In this document: positions 44,745 through 53,288 of the stretch, piece by piece
Numbering within the stretch: position 1 is the first letter of the stretch
How the letters are laid out: the number at the start of each line of letters is the position of its first letter
Assembly (NCBI GenBank): GCA_034928145.1
Contig: JAYFPE010000009.1
Location: forward strand, 107,406-171,405
DNA: 64,000 nt
DNA from: Pelethousia sp034928145
GTDB taxonomy: Bacteria; Bacillota; Clostridia; Christensenellales; CAG-138
Reading direction: 5' to 3'
Notes under the pieces: generated by a model
Told to the model about the DNA's origin: nothing
Databases searched by the model: none
Seen by the model: the letters and a program-made list of their open reading frames with translations, nothing else
Position numbers and translations under genes: made by a program

Positions 44745-45015
44745 CCTGCCGTATGTAATGCGAGCCCGCCGCAGCGGCGTGCTTTGGGCGTTTTCTGCGT
44801 TTATCGTCAGTCGGAATAGGTGCCGCTATGATTCCCTCCTCCGCCTTGAAACCGCCTCAAATCATCCGGCTGCGGTCTTCGGGGGCTTCCGGATCGCAGG
44901 GGCCGGCAGAACGCGGCGAGGACGCGAAAGCGTAGCAGGGCCTACGGCAGCGGCCTCAACAAAGCTATAGCGGTCTTTGCGAGATGGAGCCGGGTTCGGA
45001 TTGCATGTGGGCGGC
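44744..45015. mobile_element. MITE-like element R2, copy 2
   Basis: 272 bp. The right end CATGTGGGCGGC is identical to copy 1, and the left end GCCTGCCGTATG has drifted. TA flanks it at 44742-44743 and 45016-45017. It is same-direction and full-length homologous to 30562-30832, with no coding frame. It begins at the last base of the SGNH hydrolase stop codon. Confidence 0.85.
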
Positions 45016-45036
45016 TAAGCACGGATAAGCGAAAAC

Positions 45037-45066
45037 GCGCCCCGGCGGATGATGCCGCCGGGGCGC
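45037..45066 (-). terminator. Terminator of the glyoxalase-like gene
   Basis: GCGCCCCGGCGG / CCGCCGGGGCGC hairpin with a TTTT tail on the minus strand, adjacent to R2 copy 2. Confidence 0.85.
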
Positions 45067-45072
45067 TTGCTG

Positions 45073-45444
45073 TTATTTTCGGGTGGGGATGATCTCCAGC
45101 CAATAGCCATCCGGGTCGCTGATGAAATAGATGCCCATGGCGGGGTTCTCATAGCAGATGCACCCCATCTTTTCGTGCAGGGCGTGGGCGGCCTCAAAAT
45201 CGTCCACGCGGAAGCCGATGTGCTGCTCGTTCTCGCCCAAGGCATAGGTATCGGGATGGTCTCTAAGGCTGGTCAGCTCCACCTCCATCTCGCTATCCGG
45301 CGTGCCGAGAAAGACGATGGTATAGCTGCCGTCCGCCGCTTCCTTGCGGCGGTTTTCCCGCAATCCCAAGGCTTCCTGATAGAAGGCCAGGGATCTTTCC
45401 ATATCGGCCACGTTGTGGTTGTGATGGATGGGCTTGAACTTCAT
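45073..45444 (-). CDS. VOC-family protein, glyoxalase I-like
   Basis: 123 aa with two beta-alpha-beta-beta-beta repeats. The expected metal ligands of a glyoxalase I are all in place: His in HHNHNVADMERS, Glu in MEVELTSL, His in HIGFRVDD and Glu in YWLEIIP. Likely lactoylglutathione lyase or a glutathione-independent relative. Anaerobic Firmicutes often lack glutathione, so the thiol partner is open. ATG 45444 follows AGGAGG. Confidence 0.85.
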   Translation of the reverse strand: MKFKPIHHNHNVADMERSLAFYQEALGLRENRRKEAADGSYTIVFLGTPDSEMEVELTSLRDHPDTYALGENEQHIGFRVDDFEAAHALHEKMGCICYENPAMGIYFISDPDGYWLEIIPTRK

Positions 45445-45476
45445 ATGGCTCCCTCCTTTTCGTTTTGTTGTTCAGT

Positions 45477-48107
45477 TCAGTTCAGCTCGGCCAGGCGCTG
45501 TTCCAGCTTTTGCAGCATGCTCCGGGCCGTTTCCAGCTTTTCCTTTTCGCCGGCGATCACGTTTTCCGGCGCCTTTTGTACGAAGCTCTCATTGGAAAGC
45601 TTCGTCTCTGCGCGGGAGATCTCCCCATGCACGCGCTCGATCTCCTTGGCCGTGCGCTCGCGCTCCTTCTCCACGTCGATCAGCTCATGGAGGGGGATGT
45701 AGACCTCGGCGCTCTCGCACACGGCGCTCACCGCGCTCTCGGGCACGCCCGCCTTATCCGGTTGCACCTTCACGCTCTCGGCCCCGGCTAGCCGCATCAC
45801 ATAAACGGAAGCGGCTTCAAAGGCCGGGATGCGGCCCGCCTCGGTGACGATGGTCATGGCCGCCCGCTTGGCGGGGGGTACATTCATCTCGGCCCGAAGG
45901 TTACGGATGGATCGGATCACATCCATGATGCGCTCCATAGTATCCGCCTCAGCCGGGAAGGAGAGGTTTTCGTCGTAAAGCGGCCAGGCGCTAAGCATGA
46001 TGGTTTCCCCACTGCCGGGCAGGGCCAGATAAAGTTCCTCCGTGATGAAGGGCATGAAGGGGTGCAGCAATTTCATGGAATCCCCCAGCACCCGCACGAG
46101 GATGGCCCGCACATTGGCCTTTTGCGCCTCATCACCGCCGCTCAAGCGCGGCTTGGCCAGCTCGATGTACCAATCGCAGAATTCCGTCCAGATGAAATCG
46201 TAAATCTTCTGCGCCGCCAGGTTGAGGTCGAAATTATCCAGGTTGAAAGTGACTTCCCTGACCACCGTGTTGAGGCGGTGGAGGATCCACTTATCCGCGC
46301 CATCCAGCAGGCCAAGGTTAACGGGGCCCACGCCCGCCTCCGGCAGGTTCATCAGCACGAAGCGGGAAGCGTTATAGACCTTGTTGCAGAAGTTGCGGGC
46401 CGCCTCCACCTTCTTGCTGTAAAAGCGCATGTCATTGCCCGCGCTGTTGCCTGTGACCAGGGAAAAGCGCAGGGAATCCGCCCCGTAATCGCGGATGATT
46501 TCCAGCGGGTCGATGCCGTTGCCCAAGGATTTGGACATTTTGCGGCCCAATTCATCCCGCACGATGCCGTGCACGTAAACCGTGTCAAAGGGCGCCTCCC
46601 CCACCTCCTCCAGGCCGAACACGATCATGCGGGCCACCCAGAAGAAGATGATATCATAGCCCGTGACCAAGGTGCTGGTGGGGTAGAAATATTTCAGCTC
46701 CGGTGTTTCCTCCGGCCAGCCAAGGGTGGAGAAGGGCCACATGCCCGAGCTGAACCAGGTATCCAGCACATCCTCATCCTGCCGCACGGGGCCGCCGCAC
46801 TTGGGGCAGCGCTCCGGCGCCGTAGGTTGGACGATTGTCTCGCCGCAAGCGTCGCAATAATAGGCGGGAATGCGGTGGCCCCACCAGAGCTGGCGGGAAA
46901 TGCACCAATCGCGGATGTTTTCCATCCAGTTGAAATAGGTTTTGTCGAAGCGCTCAGGCACGAACCTGGTGCGGCCTTGCCGCACCGCCTCAATGGCCGG
47001 CTTGGCCAGGGGCTTCATATCGACAAACCATTGTTTGGAGACCAAGGGTTCCACCGTGGTGTGGCAGCGGTAGCATGTGCCCACGTTGTGGGTATAGGGC
47101 TCCACCTTGACCAGGTTGCCCGCGGCCTCGATATCCGCCACCAGCTTTTTGCGGCAGTCCATGGTGCTAAGGCCCTGGTAGGGCTCGCCCAGCTCGTTGA
47201 TAAAGCCGTCGTCCGTGAATACGCGCAGCATGGGCAGATTACAGCGCACGCCCACCTCGAAGTCGTTCGGGTCGTGGGCGGGGGTGATCTTCACCGCGCC
47301 CGTGCCGAATTCCTTTTCTACGTATGCATCCGCCACGATGGGGATCTCGCGGCCGATCACCGGGATCCGCACGGTTTTGCCCACGATGGCGGCGTAGCGT
47401 TCATCCTCGGGGTGCACGGCGATAGCCGTGTCGCCCAGAATGGTTTCGGGCCGGGTGGTGGCCACGGTGATGGCATAGGATTTGTCCGGCGCGTCGTAGC
47501 GCACATGCCAAAGGTGGCTGCTCTGTTCCTCGTATTCCACCTCCGCATCGGAAAGGGCGGTTTTGCAATCCGGGCACCAGTTGATGATGCGGTTCCCCCG
47601 ATAGATAAGGCCCTTGTCGTATAGCTGGCAGAAGGCCTTGATCACGGCCTTGTTGCAGCCTTCGTCCATGGTAAAGCGCTCCCGCTCCCAATCACAGGAA
47701 GCGCCCAGCTTTTTGAGCTGCTGCACGATGGCGCCGCCGTATTCCCGTTTCCATTCCCAGGCGCGCTCTAAAAAGGCCTTGCGGCCGATATCCCGCTTAT
47801 CGACGCCCTCCTTGGCCATCTGCTCCACGATCTTGACCTCTGTGGCGATGGAGGCGTGGTCCGTGCCGGGCAGCCAGAGCGTCTCAAAGCCGCTCATGCG
47901 CTTGTAGCGGGTGAGCACATCCTGCAGCGTTTCATCCAGCGCATGGCCCATATGGAGCCTGCCCGTGATGTTGGGCGGGGGGATGACGATGGTATAGGGC
48001 TTTTTGTCGGGGTTGGGCGCGGCATGAAAATAGCCGGCCTGCTCCCATCCTTCGTAAAGCCGCTGCTCCACCGTGCTGTGGTCATAGGCTTTGGGCATGT
48101 CCTTCAT
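45477..48107 (-). CDS. valS: Valyl-tRNA synthetase
   Basis: 876 aa. HIGH-type motif PPPNITGRLHMGHALDE, editing domain (CP1), KMSKS (GRKMSKSLGNGIDP), a GTDHASIATE motif and the C-terminal coiled-coil arm with KERERTAKEIERVHGEI. It charges tRNA-Val and clears mischarged threonine. ATG 48107 follows TAGGAGG at 8 bp. It is controlled by the T-box directly upstream. Confidence 0.98.
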   Translation of the reverse strand: MKDMPKAYDHSTVEQRLYEGWEQAGYFHAAPNPDKKPYTIVIPPPNITGRLHMGHALDETLQDVLTRYKRMSGFETLWLPGTDHASIATEVKIVEQMAKEGVDKRDIGRKAFLERAWEWKREYGGAIVQQLKKLGASCDWERERFTMDEGCNKAVIKAFCQLYDKGLIYRGNRIINWCPDCKTALSDAEVEYEEQSSHLWHVRYDAPDKSYAITVATTRPETILGDTAIAVHPEDERYAAIVGKTVRIPVIGREIPIVADAYVEKEFGTGAVKITPAHDPNDFEVGVRCNLPMLRVFTDDGFINELGEPYQGLSTMDCRKKLVADIEAAGNLVKVEPYTHNVGTCYRCHTTVEPLVSKQWFVDMKPLAKPAIEAVRQGRTRFVPERFDKTYFNWMENIRDWCISRQLWWGHRIPAYYCDACGETIVQPTAPERCPKCGGPVRQDEDVLDTWFSSGMWPFSTLGWPEETPELKYFYPTSTLVTGYDIIFFWVARMIVFGLEEVGEAPFDTVYVHGIVRDELGRKMSKSLGNGIDPLEIIRDYGADSLRFSLVTGNSAGNDMRFYSKKVEAARNFCNKVYNASRFVLMNLPEAGVGPVNLGLLDGADKWILHRLNTVVREVTFNLDNFDLNLAAQKIYDFIWTEFCDWYIELAKPRLSGGDEAQKANVRAILVRVLGDSMKLLHPFMPFITEELYLALPGSGETIMLSAWPLYDENLSFPAEADTMERIMDVIRSIRNLRAEMNVPPAKRAAMTIVTEAGRIPAFEAASVYVMRLAGAESVKVQPDKAGVPESAVSAVCESAEVYIPLHELIDVEKERERTAKEIERVHGEISRAETKLSNESFVQKAPENVIAGEKEKLETARSMLQKLEQRLAELN

Positions 48108-48135
48108 AAAACGGTCCTCCTAAATTGGCTGATAA

Positions 48136-48369
48136 TAAAATCCCGCCCATCCTCAAAGGACGAGCGGGCTCGCGGTACCACCTTTGTTGCGCGCCTTTGG
48201 GCGCACCAACTTCGCTTCGCCTTAACGCGGCGGCTACGGCCCGAATTACTGCCTTCGTCCGGGCGGCTCAGGAGCGACCTTCCGTGCCCGCCCGCCAAAG
48301 CCCTCCCAGCCAATGGGGCTTCTCTCTTGGGGCTGCGCTGCGCGTACTCCTCTCCGTCTTCACCTATAC
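48136..48369 (-). promoter_or_regulatory. T-box leader of valS, specifier GUC (valine)
   Basis: Minus-strand stem I has the S-turn GGAGTACG (near 48341-48350), the AGAGAG bulge and GGAAGGTCGCTCC. The GUC specifier is at 48276-48278, followed by a purine and a stem that pairs CTCC with GGAG. The T-box core GGTGGTACCGCGAGCC is at 48165-48184, and the terminator (AGCCCGCTCG ... GCGGGATTTTATT) at 48136-48170. The codon matches the regulated gene. Confidence 0.95.
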
Positions 48370-48375
48370 CGAAAT

Positions 48376-48405
48376 ATTGTAACGGCCCGGGCGCGGTTTT
48401 GTCAA
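48376..48405 (-). promoter_or_regulatory. valS promoter
   Basis: Minus-strand TTGACA (48400-48405), 18-bp spacer, TACAAT (48376-48381). Confidence 0.85.
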
Positions 48406-48428
48406 GGGGAAGCGAAAAGGGGGGCCTT

Positions 48429-48992
48429 TTAGTGCGCCATTTTCCGGGATTGGAGAAAGGCGCTTATTCCTCCCTCCAGATTAAAGATCAGCATGCCCAG
48501 AAGGATGACCGTACCCTCTGCCAGAGTAGGCAAATTCGGAATCTCATCCGCCAGGAAAAAGCCCAAAACGCTGGTGAGAAAAGGGGTTATGAACATATAA
48601 TTGCTCATCGAGGACGCGAGCTTTGCCTTATTAAACGCCCGGGCCCAGGTGGTATAGGCCAGCGCGCTTGAAAAAACGCCGAGAACGATTAGGTACAGCC
48701 ACTGTATGGGCGGTGCTCCTTGCGCCTCCCGCAGGGCCTGCGGCGAAAAAACCGCCAGCATGAAGGTACCCGCAAAGATGCTGTAGGTGGAAGCCTATAA
48801 GCCGGAATAGGTCCTGGTCAGCCTGCGCTGGAACAGGTTATGGCAGCTTAGGGCAATCACCGCGATAAAGATCCATAGAAGCTCCGGATTCAGTGAGAAA
48901 GCGCCCTGCATCCGGGTGATCAAAACCACCCCGCAAAACTCCACGGCAATGGTGAACCATTGCAGCAAGCTCAGCTTTTCCTTATCGATCAT
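48429..48992 (-). pseudogene. Decayed DMT/EamA transporter
   Basis: The same reading frame continues across an in-frame amber codon (TAG, plus-strand 48795-48797). Before it: MIDKEKLSLLQW ... RRLTRTYSGL. After it: ASTYSIFAGTFM, then the second EamA domain with about five helices ending QSRKMAH. Only the end of the first EamA domain is present, so the N-terminal half is missing as well. It lies 15 bp after the intact EamA gene and is probably a broken paralogue of it. Confidence 0.8.
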
Positions 48993-49007
48993 AGCGGCGG
49001 CCCGCCG

Positions 49008-49916
49008 CTATACCCTCATAATCCTCTTCGGCCGTGCGTTTAACAGCATACCGACAAGGACGAGGGCGCCGCCTATAAAAAAGTTTACGTTCATCCTTTC
49101 GTTGAGCAGCAGCCACGCAAACAGCGCCGAAAAGATCGGCTGCAATGGGTAAAAGGAGGCGCAACGCGCAGCGTCAAGGCGCGCTAAGCAAAAATTCCAC
49201 AGCAGATAGGACAGCGCGGTGGATACCAGGGCAATATACGCCACGCCCAGCGCCAGCTCGGCCGTCCATACGGTGGCCTGTGCCGTGGCCACGCGCCACA
49301 TGAGGCAGGCCGGTAGCGCAAAAAGGGCTGCGACCCCCATGCCGTATGCCGAGATGGCCAAAGGATCGCAGCTTGCGGAAAGCTTTTTAATAAGAATGGA
49401 GGTGTAGGCCCACAGCAGCATCGAGCCCGTGGACAGGACAAGCCCAAGGGGTGTCACCCCCTCCGAAGGCCGCCACAGTACAATAAGCGCGCCCGTAACC
49501 GCCACACCCAAAGCGGCGAGCCTACGCATCGGAAGCGGTTCGCCCAGGCATACCCTCGCGAAAAGCACGATGAAAATAGGGTTCATCGCATTTATCAAGG
49601 AAGACGTTGAGGCGTTGGAAAACTGAATGCCCAGCAGCAGCATCGCGTTGGAGAGAAAATAGCCTAGAAGTCCGATGCAGAAAAGGCGACCGAAGTCGCC
49701 TTTTTTTATTTTAGGCACCCGCCGCATGCGGCACACCGCGAACAGCGCCAGCGACGCCACAAAAAAGCGTATAAAAAGCAACGAAAAAGCCGAAATACCG
49801 CCGAGTACCTGCTTGCCGACCACGTAAAGGCTGCCCCATATAAGCACGGTAAGCAACAGCAAAGGGGTATATTTGTCCTCCGGGGCGGCGGAGCCGCTTC
49901 TATGCTTTTCGTTCAT
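49008..49916 (-). CDS. DMT-superfamily transporter (two EamA domains)
   Basis: 302 aa, ten predicted membrane helices in two EamA repeats, full family length. Start region PLLLLTVLIWGSLYVVGKQV and the FSNASTSSLINAMNPIFI helix of the first repeat are typical. Exporters or importers of amino acids and metabolites belong here; the cargo is unknown. Only 1 bp separates its start from the LacI stop, with no strong ribosome site, so translation is coupled to lacI-type regulator synthesis. Confidence 0.9.
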   Translation of the reverse strand: MNEKHRSGSAAPEDKYTPLLLLTVLIWGSLYVVGKQVLGGISAFSLLFIRFFVASLALFAVCRMRRVPKIKKGDFGRLFCIGLLGYFLSNAMLLLGIQFSNASTSSLINAMNPIFIVLFARVCLGEPLPMRRLAALGVAVTGALIVLWRPSEGVTPLGLVLSTGSMLLWAYTSILIKKLSASCDPLAISAYGMGVAALFALPACLMWRVATAQATVWTAELALGVAYIALVSTALSYLLWNFCLARLDAARCASFYPLQPIFSALFAWLLLNERMNVNFFIGGALVLVGMLLNARPKRIMRV

Positions 49917-49917
49917 G

Positions 49918-50958
49918 CTAGCCCGCGCTTTCCGTCACACGGCTGCTTTCGATAGGAGGGACGTCCTCCGCGGGCATGGAGCGCGTGCTTTCGCGAATGA
50001 TGAGCTTGTGCGGCATGATGATTTTCTTGACCATCGCATCGGGCTTTTCAATCTTTTCGAGCAGCAGGTCGAAAGCCGCTTTGCCCAACTCATAACCCGG
50101 TTGCTCCACGGTGGTTATCTCCGGCGAATACATCGCGCTTATATACGTGCCGTCAAAGCCGATCACATCGACATCGCGCCCCGGTGTCAGCCCGAGCTTG
50201 AGCAGTTGTTTGATCGCTCCCGCAGCCGAGATGTCATAGGAGGTAAAAATCGCCGTAGGCGGCTCGGGCAGCTGCATGAGCTCCGCGCAACAGTCAATGC
50301 CGTCGGTAAAGGTATAATCGCAGGAAGCGATGTATTCGGGTATAACCGGTATGCCGTAGTCGATGAGCGCATAGCGATAACCGTTTTCACGATCAACCTC
50401 ATATGTGCGCCTGTAAGGGCCGTTCAACAGCCCGATCCTGCGGTTACCAAGCCGGATCAGGAATTCGGTGGCGTCATAGCTCGCCTTGACGTTGTCAATG
50501 CAGGAGCAGCTGATAAGCCCCGAGGAAGCGCCGCACTGCACAATGGGAAATTCCTTGCTGTAGGCGTAAATATCCTCGTCGGACAGCGAGGAGGTGAAGG
50601 TTACAACGCCATCTACCTGCTTGGTGCTCGCGAGGCTGAGATATCGCCGTTCCGTCTCCGGATCGCGGTGGGTAATCGCGATTACGGTGTCGTAATCGTG
50701 TATGCTGGCGCACTGCTCAACCCCCTGTAACACGCGGGAGTAATAGGGGTTTACAATGGTGGGCAGCAGCACAAGCAGCTTGTTGCTGCGCTGCGATCGA
50801 AGCGCCTTGCCGACAAGATTGGGCTTGTAGCCGGTGAGTTCGATAACTTCTAAAACCTTCTTTCGCATATCAGCCGAAACATGCGCGTCCCCGTTTATAA
50901 CGCGGGAGACGGTGGCGGTTGAGGTTTCGGCGAGTACTGCGATATCCTTAATGTTCAC
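49918..50958 (-). CDS. LacI-family transcriptional regulator
   Basis: 346 aa. N-terminal helix-turn-helix MNIKDIAVLAETSTATVSRVIN with hinge helix LVGKALRSQRSN, then a periplasmic-binding-like effector domain (LLPTIVNPYYSRVLQGVE, VIGFDGTYISAMYSPEITTVEQP). It most likely controls both its own operon and the divergent catabolic cluster at 51395. Effector unknown, presumably the imported substrate or a breakdown product. Confidence 0.93.
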   Translation of the reverse strand: MNIKDIAVLAETSTATVSRVINGDAHVSADMRKKVLEVIELTGYKPNLVGKALRSQRSNKLLVLLPTIVNPYYSRVLQGVEQCASIHDYDTVIAITHRDPETERRYLSLASTKQVDGVVTFTSSLSDEDIYAYSKEFPIVQCGASSGLISCSCIDNVKASYDATEFLIRLGNRRIGLLNGPYRRTYEVDRENGYRYALIDYGIPVIPEYIASCDYTFTDGIDCCAELMQLPEPPTAIFTSYDISAAGAIKQLLKLGLTPGRDVDVIGFDGTYISAMYSPEITTVEQPGYELGKAAFDLLLEKIEKPDAMVKKIIMPHKLIIRESTRSMPAEDVPPIESSRVTESAG

Positions 50959-51029
50959 ACCCTACCCCCTAAAGTAATTTCTGCGGGTTGTTACATGCTG
51001 CCGATTACTACAATATGATGTCTGTTACA

Positions 51030-51058
51030 ATTATACTGTGGGCACATTATTCCGTCAA
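51030..51058 (-). promoter_or_regulatory. Promoter of the LacI-EamA operon
   Basis: Minus-strand TTGACG (51053-51058), 17-bp spacer, TATAAT (51030-51035). Confidence 0.75.
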
Positions 51059-51234
51059 TCCATCCAGGTCACCATTTTTTAATATTGTATTAGATTACAT
51101 ATGGTTACACATATGTTTTACACATAAACAGCGAGCGGTGATTTTAAGCCGGTAACAACCAAATATAGGCCGTATACAACGGCATGCCAAATTATTCCTG
51201 TTCTGGTTTCCGGGGAAAATATCATAAATGGGTA

Positions 51235-51272
51235 TTGCAAACCAGCGCGCTTTATGTTACTTTACATGTAAA
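51235..51272 (+). promoter_or_regulatory. Candidate promoter and operator of the catabolic cluster
   Basis: TTGCAA (51235-51240), 17-bp spacer, weak TACTTT (51258-51263), overlapped by the perfect palindrome TTTACATGTAAA (51261-51272). The whole 50959-51394 interval is rich in TTACA words, probably regulator half-sites. Confidence 0.45.
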
Positions 51273-51394
51273 CTATTACATGAGTCATTTCACAGACCGT
51301 TACATCGCCCCGTTACATCACCATTGTTCTTCAACGGCATGTCCATGTCGATACAATCGGTGGTTAAAGCATAATTCGTAAGGAGAAAAGAAAC

Positions 51395-52759
51395 GTGGAC
51401 AATTTCATCTTGGAAGGCGAACAAAGAATCCCTGTGTATGCCGAGGCGGACGTTCTCGTGGTTGGCGGCGGCCCGGCGGGCTACTGCGCCGCGGTAAGCG
51501 CCGCACGCACCGGCGCATCGGTCGCTCTCATGGAACGCTACGGTTATTTGGGTGGAATGGGCACCGGCGGCTATGTGCTGCTCATCGACTGCCTTTGCAA
51601 CGGCAAGGGAGACGTCGTTATTAAGGGTCTCGTTGAAGAGACCATCGAGCGCCTGCGCGGGCTGAACGGTATCATCGAGCCCCCATCTGATGTCTGGGGC
51701 TCTGAAAAACCGGAAGATATTCTGCGCTGGCGGCGTTGGGGGTCTACAGGCGGCGAGGATAAGATCGTTCGCTACAGCCCGGTAGCCGATCCCGAGATGT
51801 GGAAGTGCGTCGCCAATGATATGATTATGGAGGCCGGCGTAAAGCCCATCTTCCACGCATGGTTCAGCAGGGCCTATGTGGAGAACGAAACGATAAAGGG
51901 CGCGATATTCGAAAGCAAATCCGGCCGTATGGCAGTGCTCGCGAAGGCGGTTATCGACTGTACCGGCGACGGCGACGTTTTCGTATCGTGTGGCGAGGAA
52001 TACAGCACCGGCAATTTGCCGCTGGGGTTGGTCTTCCGCATGGGCAACGTGGACACCGAGCGCGCCGAGGAATACCTATGTGGCGAGGGTGTAGCGGAGC
52101 GCGTTTCCAAGGATCTGCGCCAGATCGGGGGCGTTAGCGGCGGCTACAGCTTCGGCATCCTGCCCCAGGGCTTCTATATGCGCAGCAGCATTCCCAACGT
52201 GGTGTGGTTCAATACCACGATGTCCGGCGATGGCGTGAACATTGACGACCTCGCCCGCGTCGAGATCGAGACCCGCTCCAAGATGTTGGTAACCGTGGAT
52301 TATTTCAAAAAAAATGTATCGGGTTTCGAGGAAGCGGTCGTTATGGATACCGCGCCGCAGGCCGGCGTTCGCAGCACCCGCATGCTCAAAGGCGAATACG
52401 TCATAACCCGCAAGGAGCTTATTGGGGGCGCGGTATATGACGACGCCGTGGTTATGGCCCAACCTCCTTATAAAAAATTCAGCCCCAGCGACCGGTTCAA
52501 AGAGATACCCTATCGTTGCTTTTTGCCCACGCGCACCGACGGGCTGCTCGTGGCGGGCCGCTGCCTCTCCGGTGATTTCGGCGCCATTGAGATGCTGCGC
52601 GTTATCCCCACGGCGATGCTTATGGGCCAAGCCTGCGGTACCGCCGCCGCCCTCGCGGTGCGGCAGGGCAAGCGCGTGCGCGATGTGGATGCGGCGCAGA
52701 TACGCCGCGAGCTGCGCGCCCAAAACGTACTTATGCCCGAACGGTTTCACGACGAGTGA
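51395..52759 (+). CDS. FAD-dependent oxidoreductase
   Basis: 454 aa. Rossmann FAD motif DVLVVGGGPAGYCAAVSAAR (about 19-38), a second cofactor stretch VIDCTGDGDVFVSCG, and C-terminal DGLLVAGRCLSGDF followed by AMLMGQACGTAAALA. This is the FAD_oxidored family (GlpD/HcaD-like, often annotated only as FAD-dependent). The substrate is unknown. ATG-like start 51395 (GTG) follows AAGGAG. First gene of the cluster. Confidence 0.87.
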   Translation: MDNFILEGEQRIPVYAEADVLVVGGGPAGYCAAVSAARTGASVALMERYGYLGGMGTGGYVLLIDCLCNGKGDVVIKGLVEETIERLRGLNGIIEPPSDVWGSEKPEDILRWRRWGSTGGEDKIVRYSPVADPEMWKCVANDMIMEAGVKPIFHAWFSRAYVENETIKGAIFESKSGRMAVLAKAVIDCTGDGDVFVSCGEEYSTGNLPLGLVFRMGNVDTERAEEYLCGEGVAERVSKDLRQIGGVSGGYSFGILPQGFYMRSSIPNVVWFNTTMSGDGVNIDDLARVEIETRSKMLVTVDYFKKNVSGFEEAVVMDTAPQAGVRSTRMLKGEYVITRKELIGGAVYDDAVVMAQPPYKKFSPSDRFKEIPYRCFLPTRTDGLLVAGRCLSGDFGAIEMLRVIPTAMLMGQACGTAAALAVRQGKRVRDVDAAQIRRELRAQNVLMPERFHDE

Positions 52760-52826
52760 ATTGAATTACGTTTAGAATAATTGCCCGGCATGCAATGCTG
52801 TGGGATAAATGAAAGGAGCGAACAAT

Positions 52827-53288
52827 ATGCCCGAGTATAAGTATTTTGAGGATTTCCAGATCGGCGAGGAGCAGATCTCGGCGGGCCGCACCATGACCGA
52901 GGCCGATATACGGCTGTTCATCGGCTGCTCGGACAACACCCACCCCGTACATGTAGACGCGGAATATTGCGCGAAGTTTCCAGCTATCGGCCGCCCGATC
53001 ATCCAGGGCGTGCTAACCCTGGGTGTTGCGGACGCCTTTATGGCCAAAGAAGTCTCGCCGACTAAGGTTCCATCGGTGCATTACGGCCACGACAAGGTCC
53101 GTTATATTAAGCCGGTCTACCCAGGCGACACCATACACTGTGAGTTTAAAGTCACCGATAAGCAGGTTAAAAACGATGCGTTTGGCATCGTGACCTGGGA
53201 TGTAACCGTCAAGAACCAGAACGGCGAGGCGGTGCTCTTCCATATCGATAAGCAGTATATCGGCCGTAAGCCTAAGGAGGAGCAGTGA
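52827..53288 (+). CDS. MaoC-family (R)-specific hydratase
   Basis: 153 aa hot-dog fold. The hydratase dyad is present in CSDNTHPVHVD (Asp, His), followed by the GRPIIQGVLTLGVADAF helix. These enzymes add or remove water across a C2-C3 double bond of an acyl-CoA. ATG 52827 follows AAAGGAG and replaces a longer in-frame start. The stop overlaps the CoA-transferase start (TGATG). Confidence 0.9.
   Translation: MPEYKYFEDFQIGEEQISAGRTMTEADIRLFIGCSDNTHPVHVDAEYCAKFPAIGRPIIQGVLTLGVADAFMAKEVSPTKVPSVHYGHDKVRYIKPVYPGDTIHCEFKVTDKQVKNDAFGIVTWDVTVKNQNGEAVLFHIDKQYIGRKPKEEQ

Noticed and set aside
46062..47624. Long plus-strand open frame opposite valS, and similar ones opposite dnaX (28977-30524) and the acyl-CoA ligase (14792-16360, minus)
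   Set aside because: All lie fully inside well-identified genes, have no start signals and are explained by third-position GC bias.
48795..48797. Possible pyrrolysine or suppressed reading of the in-frame TAG in the EamA remnant
   Set aside because: The gene also lacks its N-terminal half and no pyrrolysine system or downstream insertion element is visible, so decay is the simpler reading.
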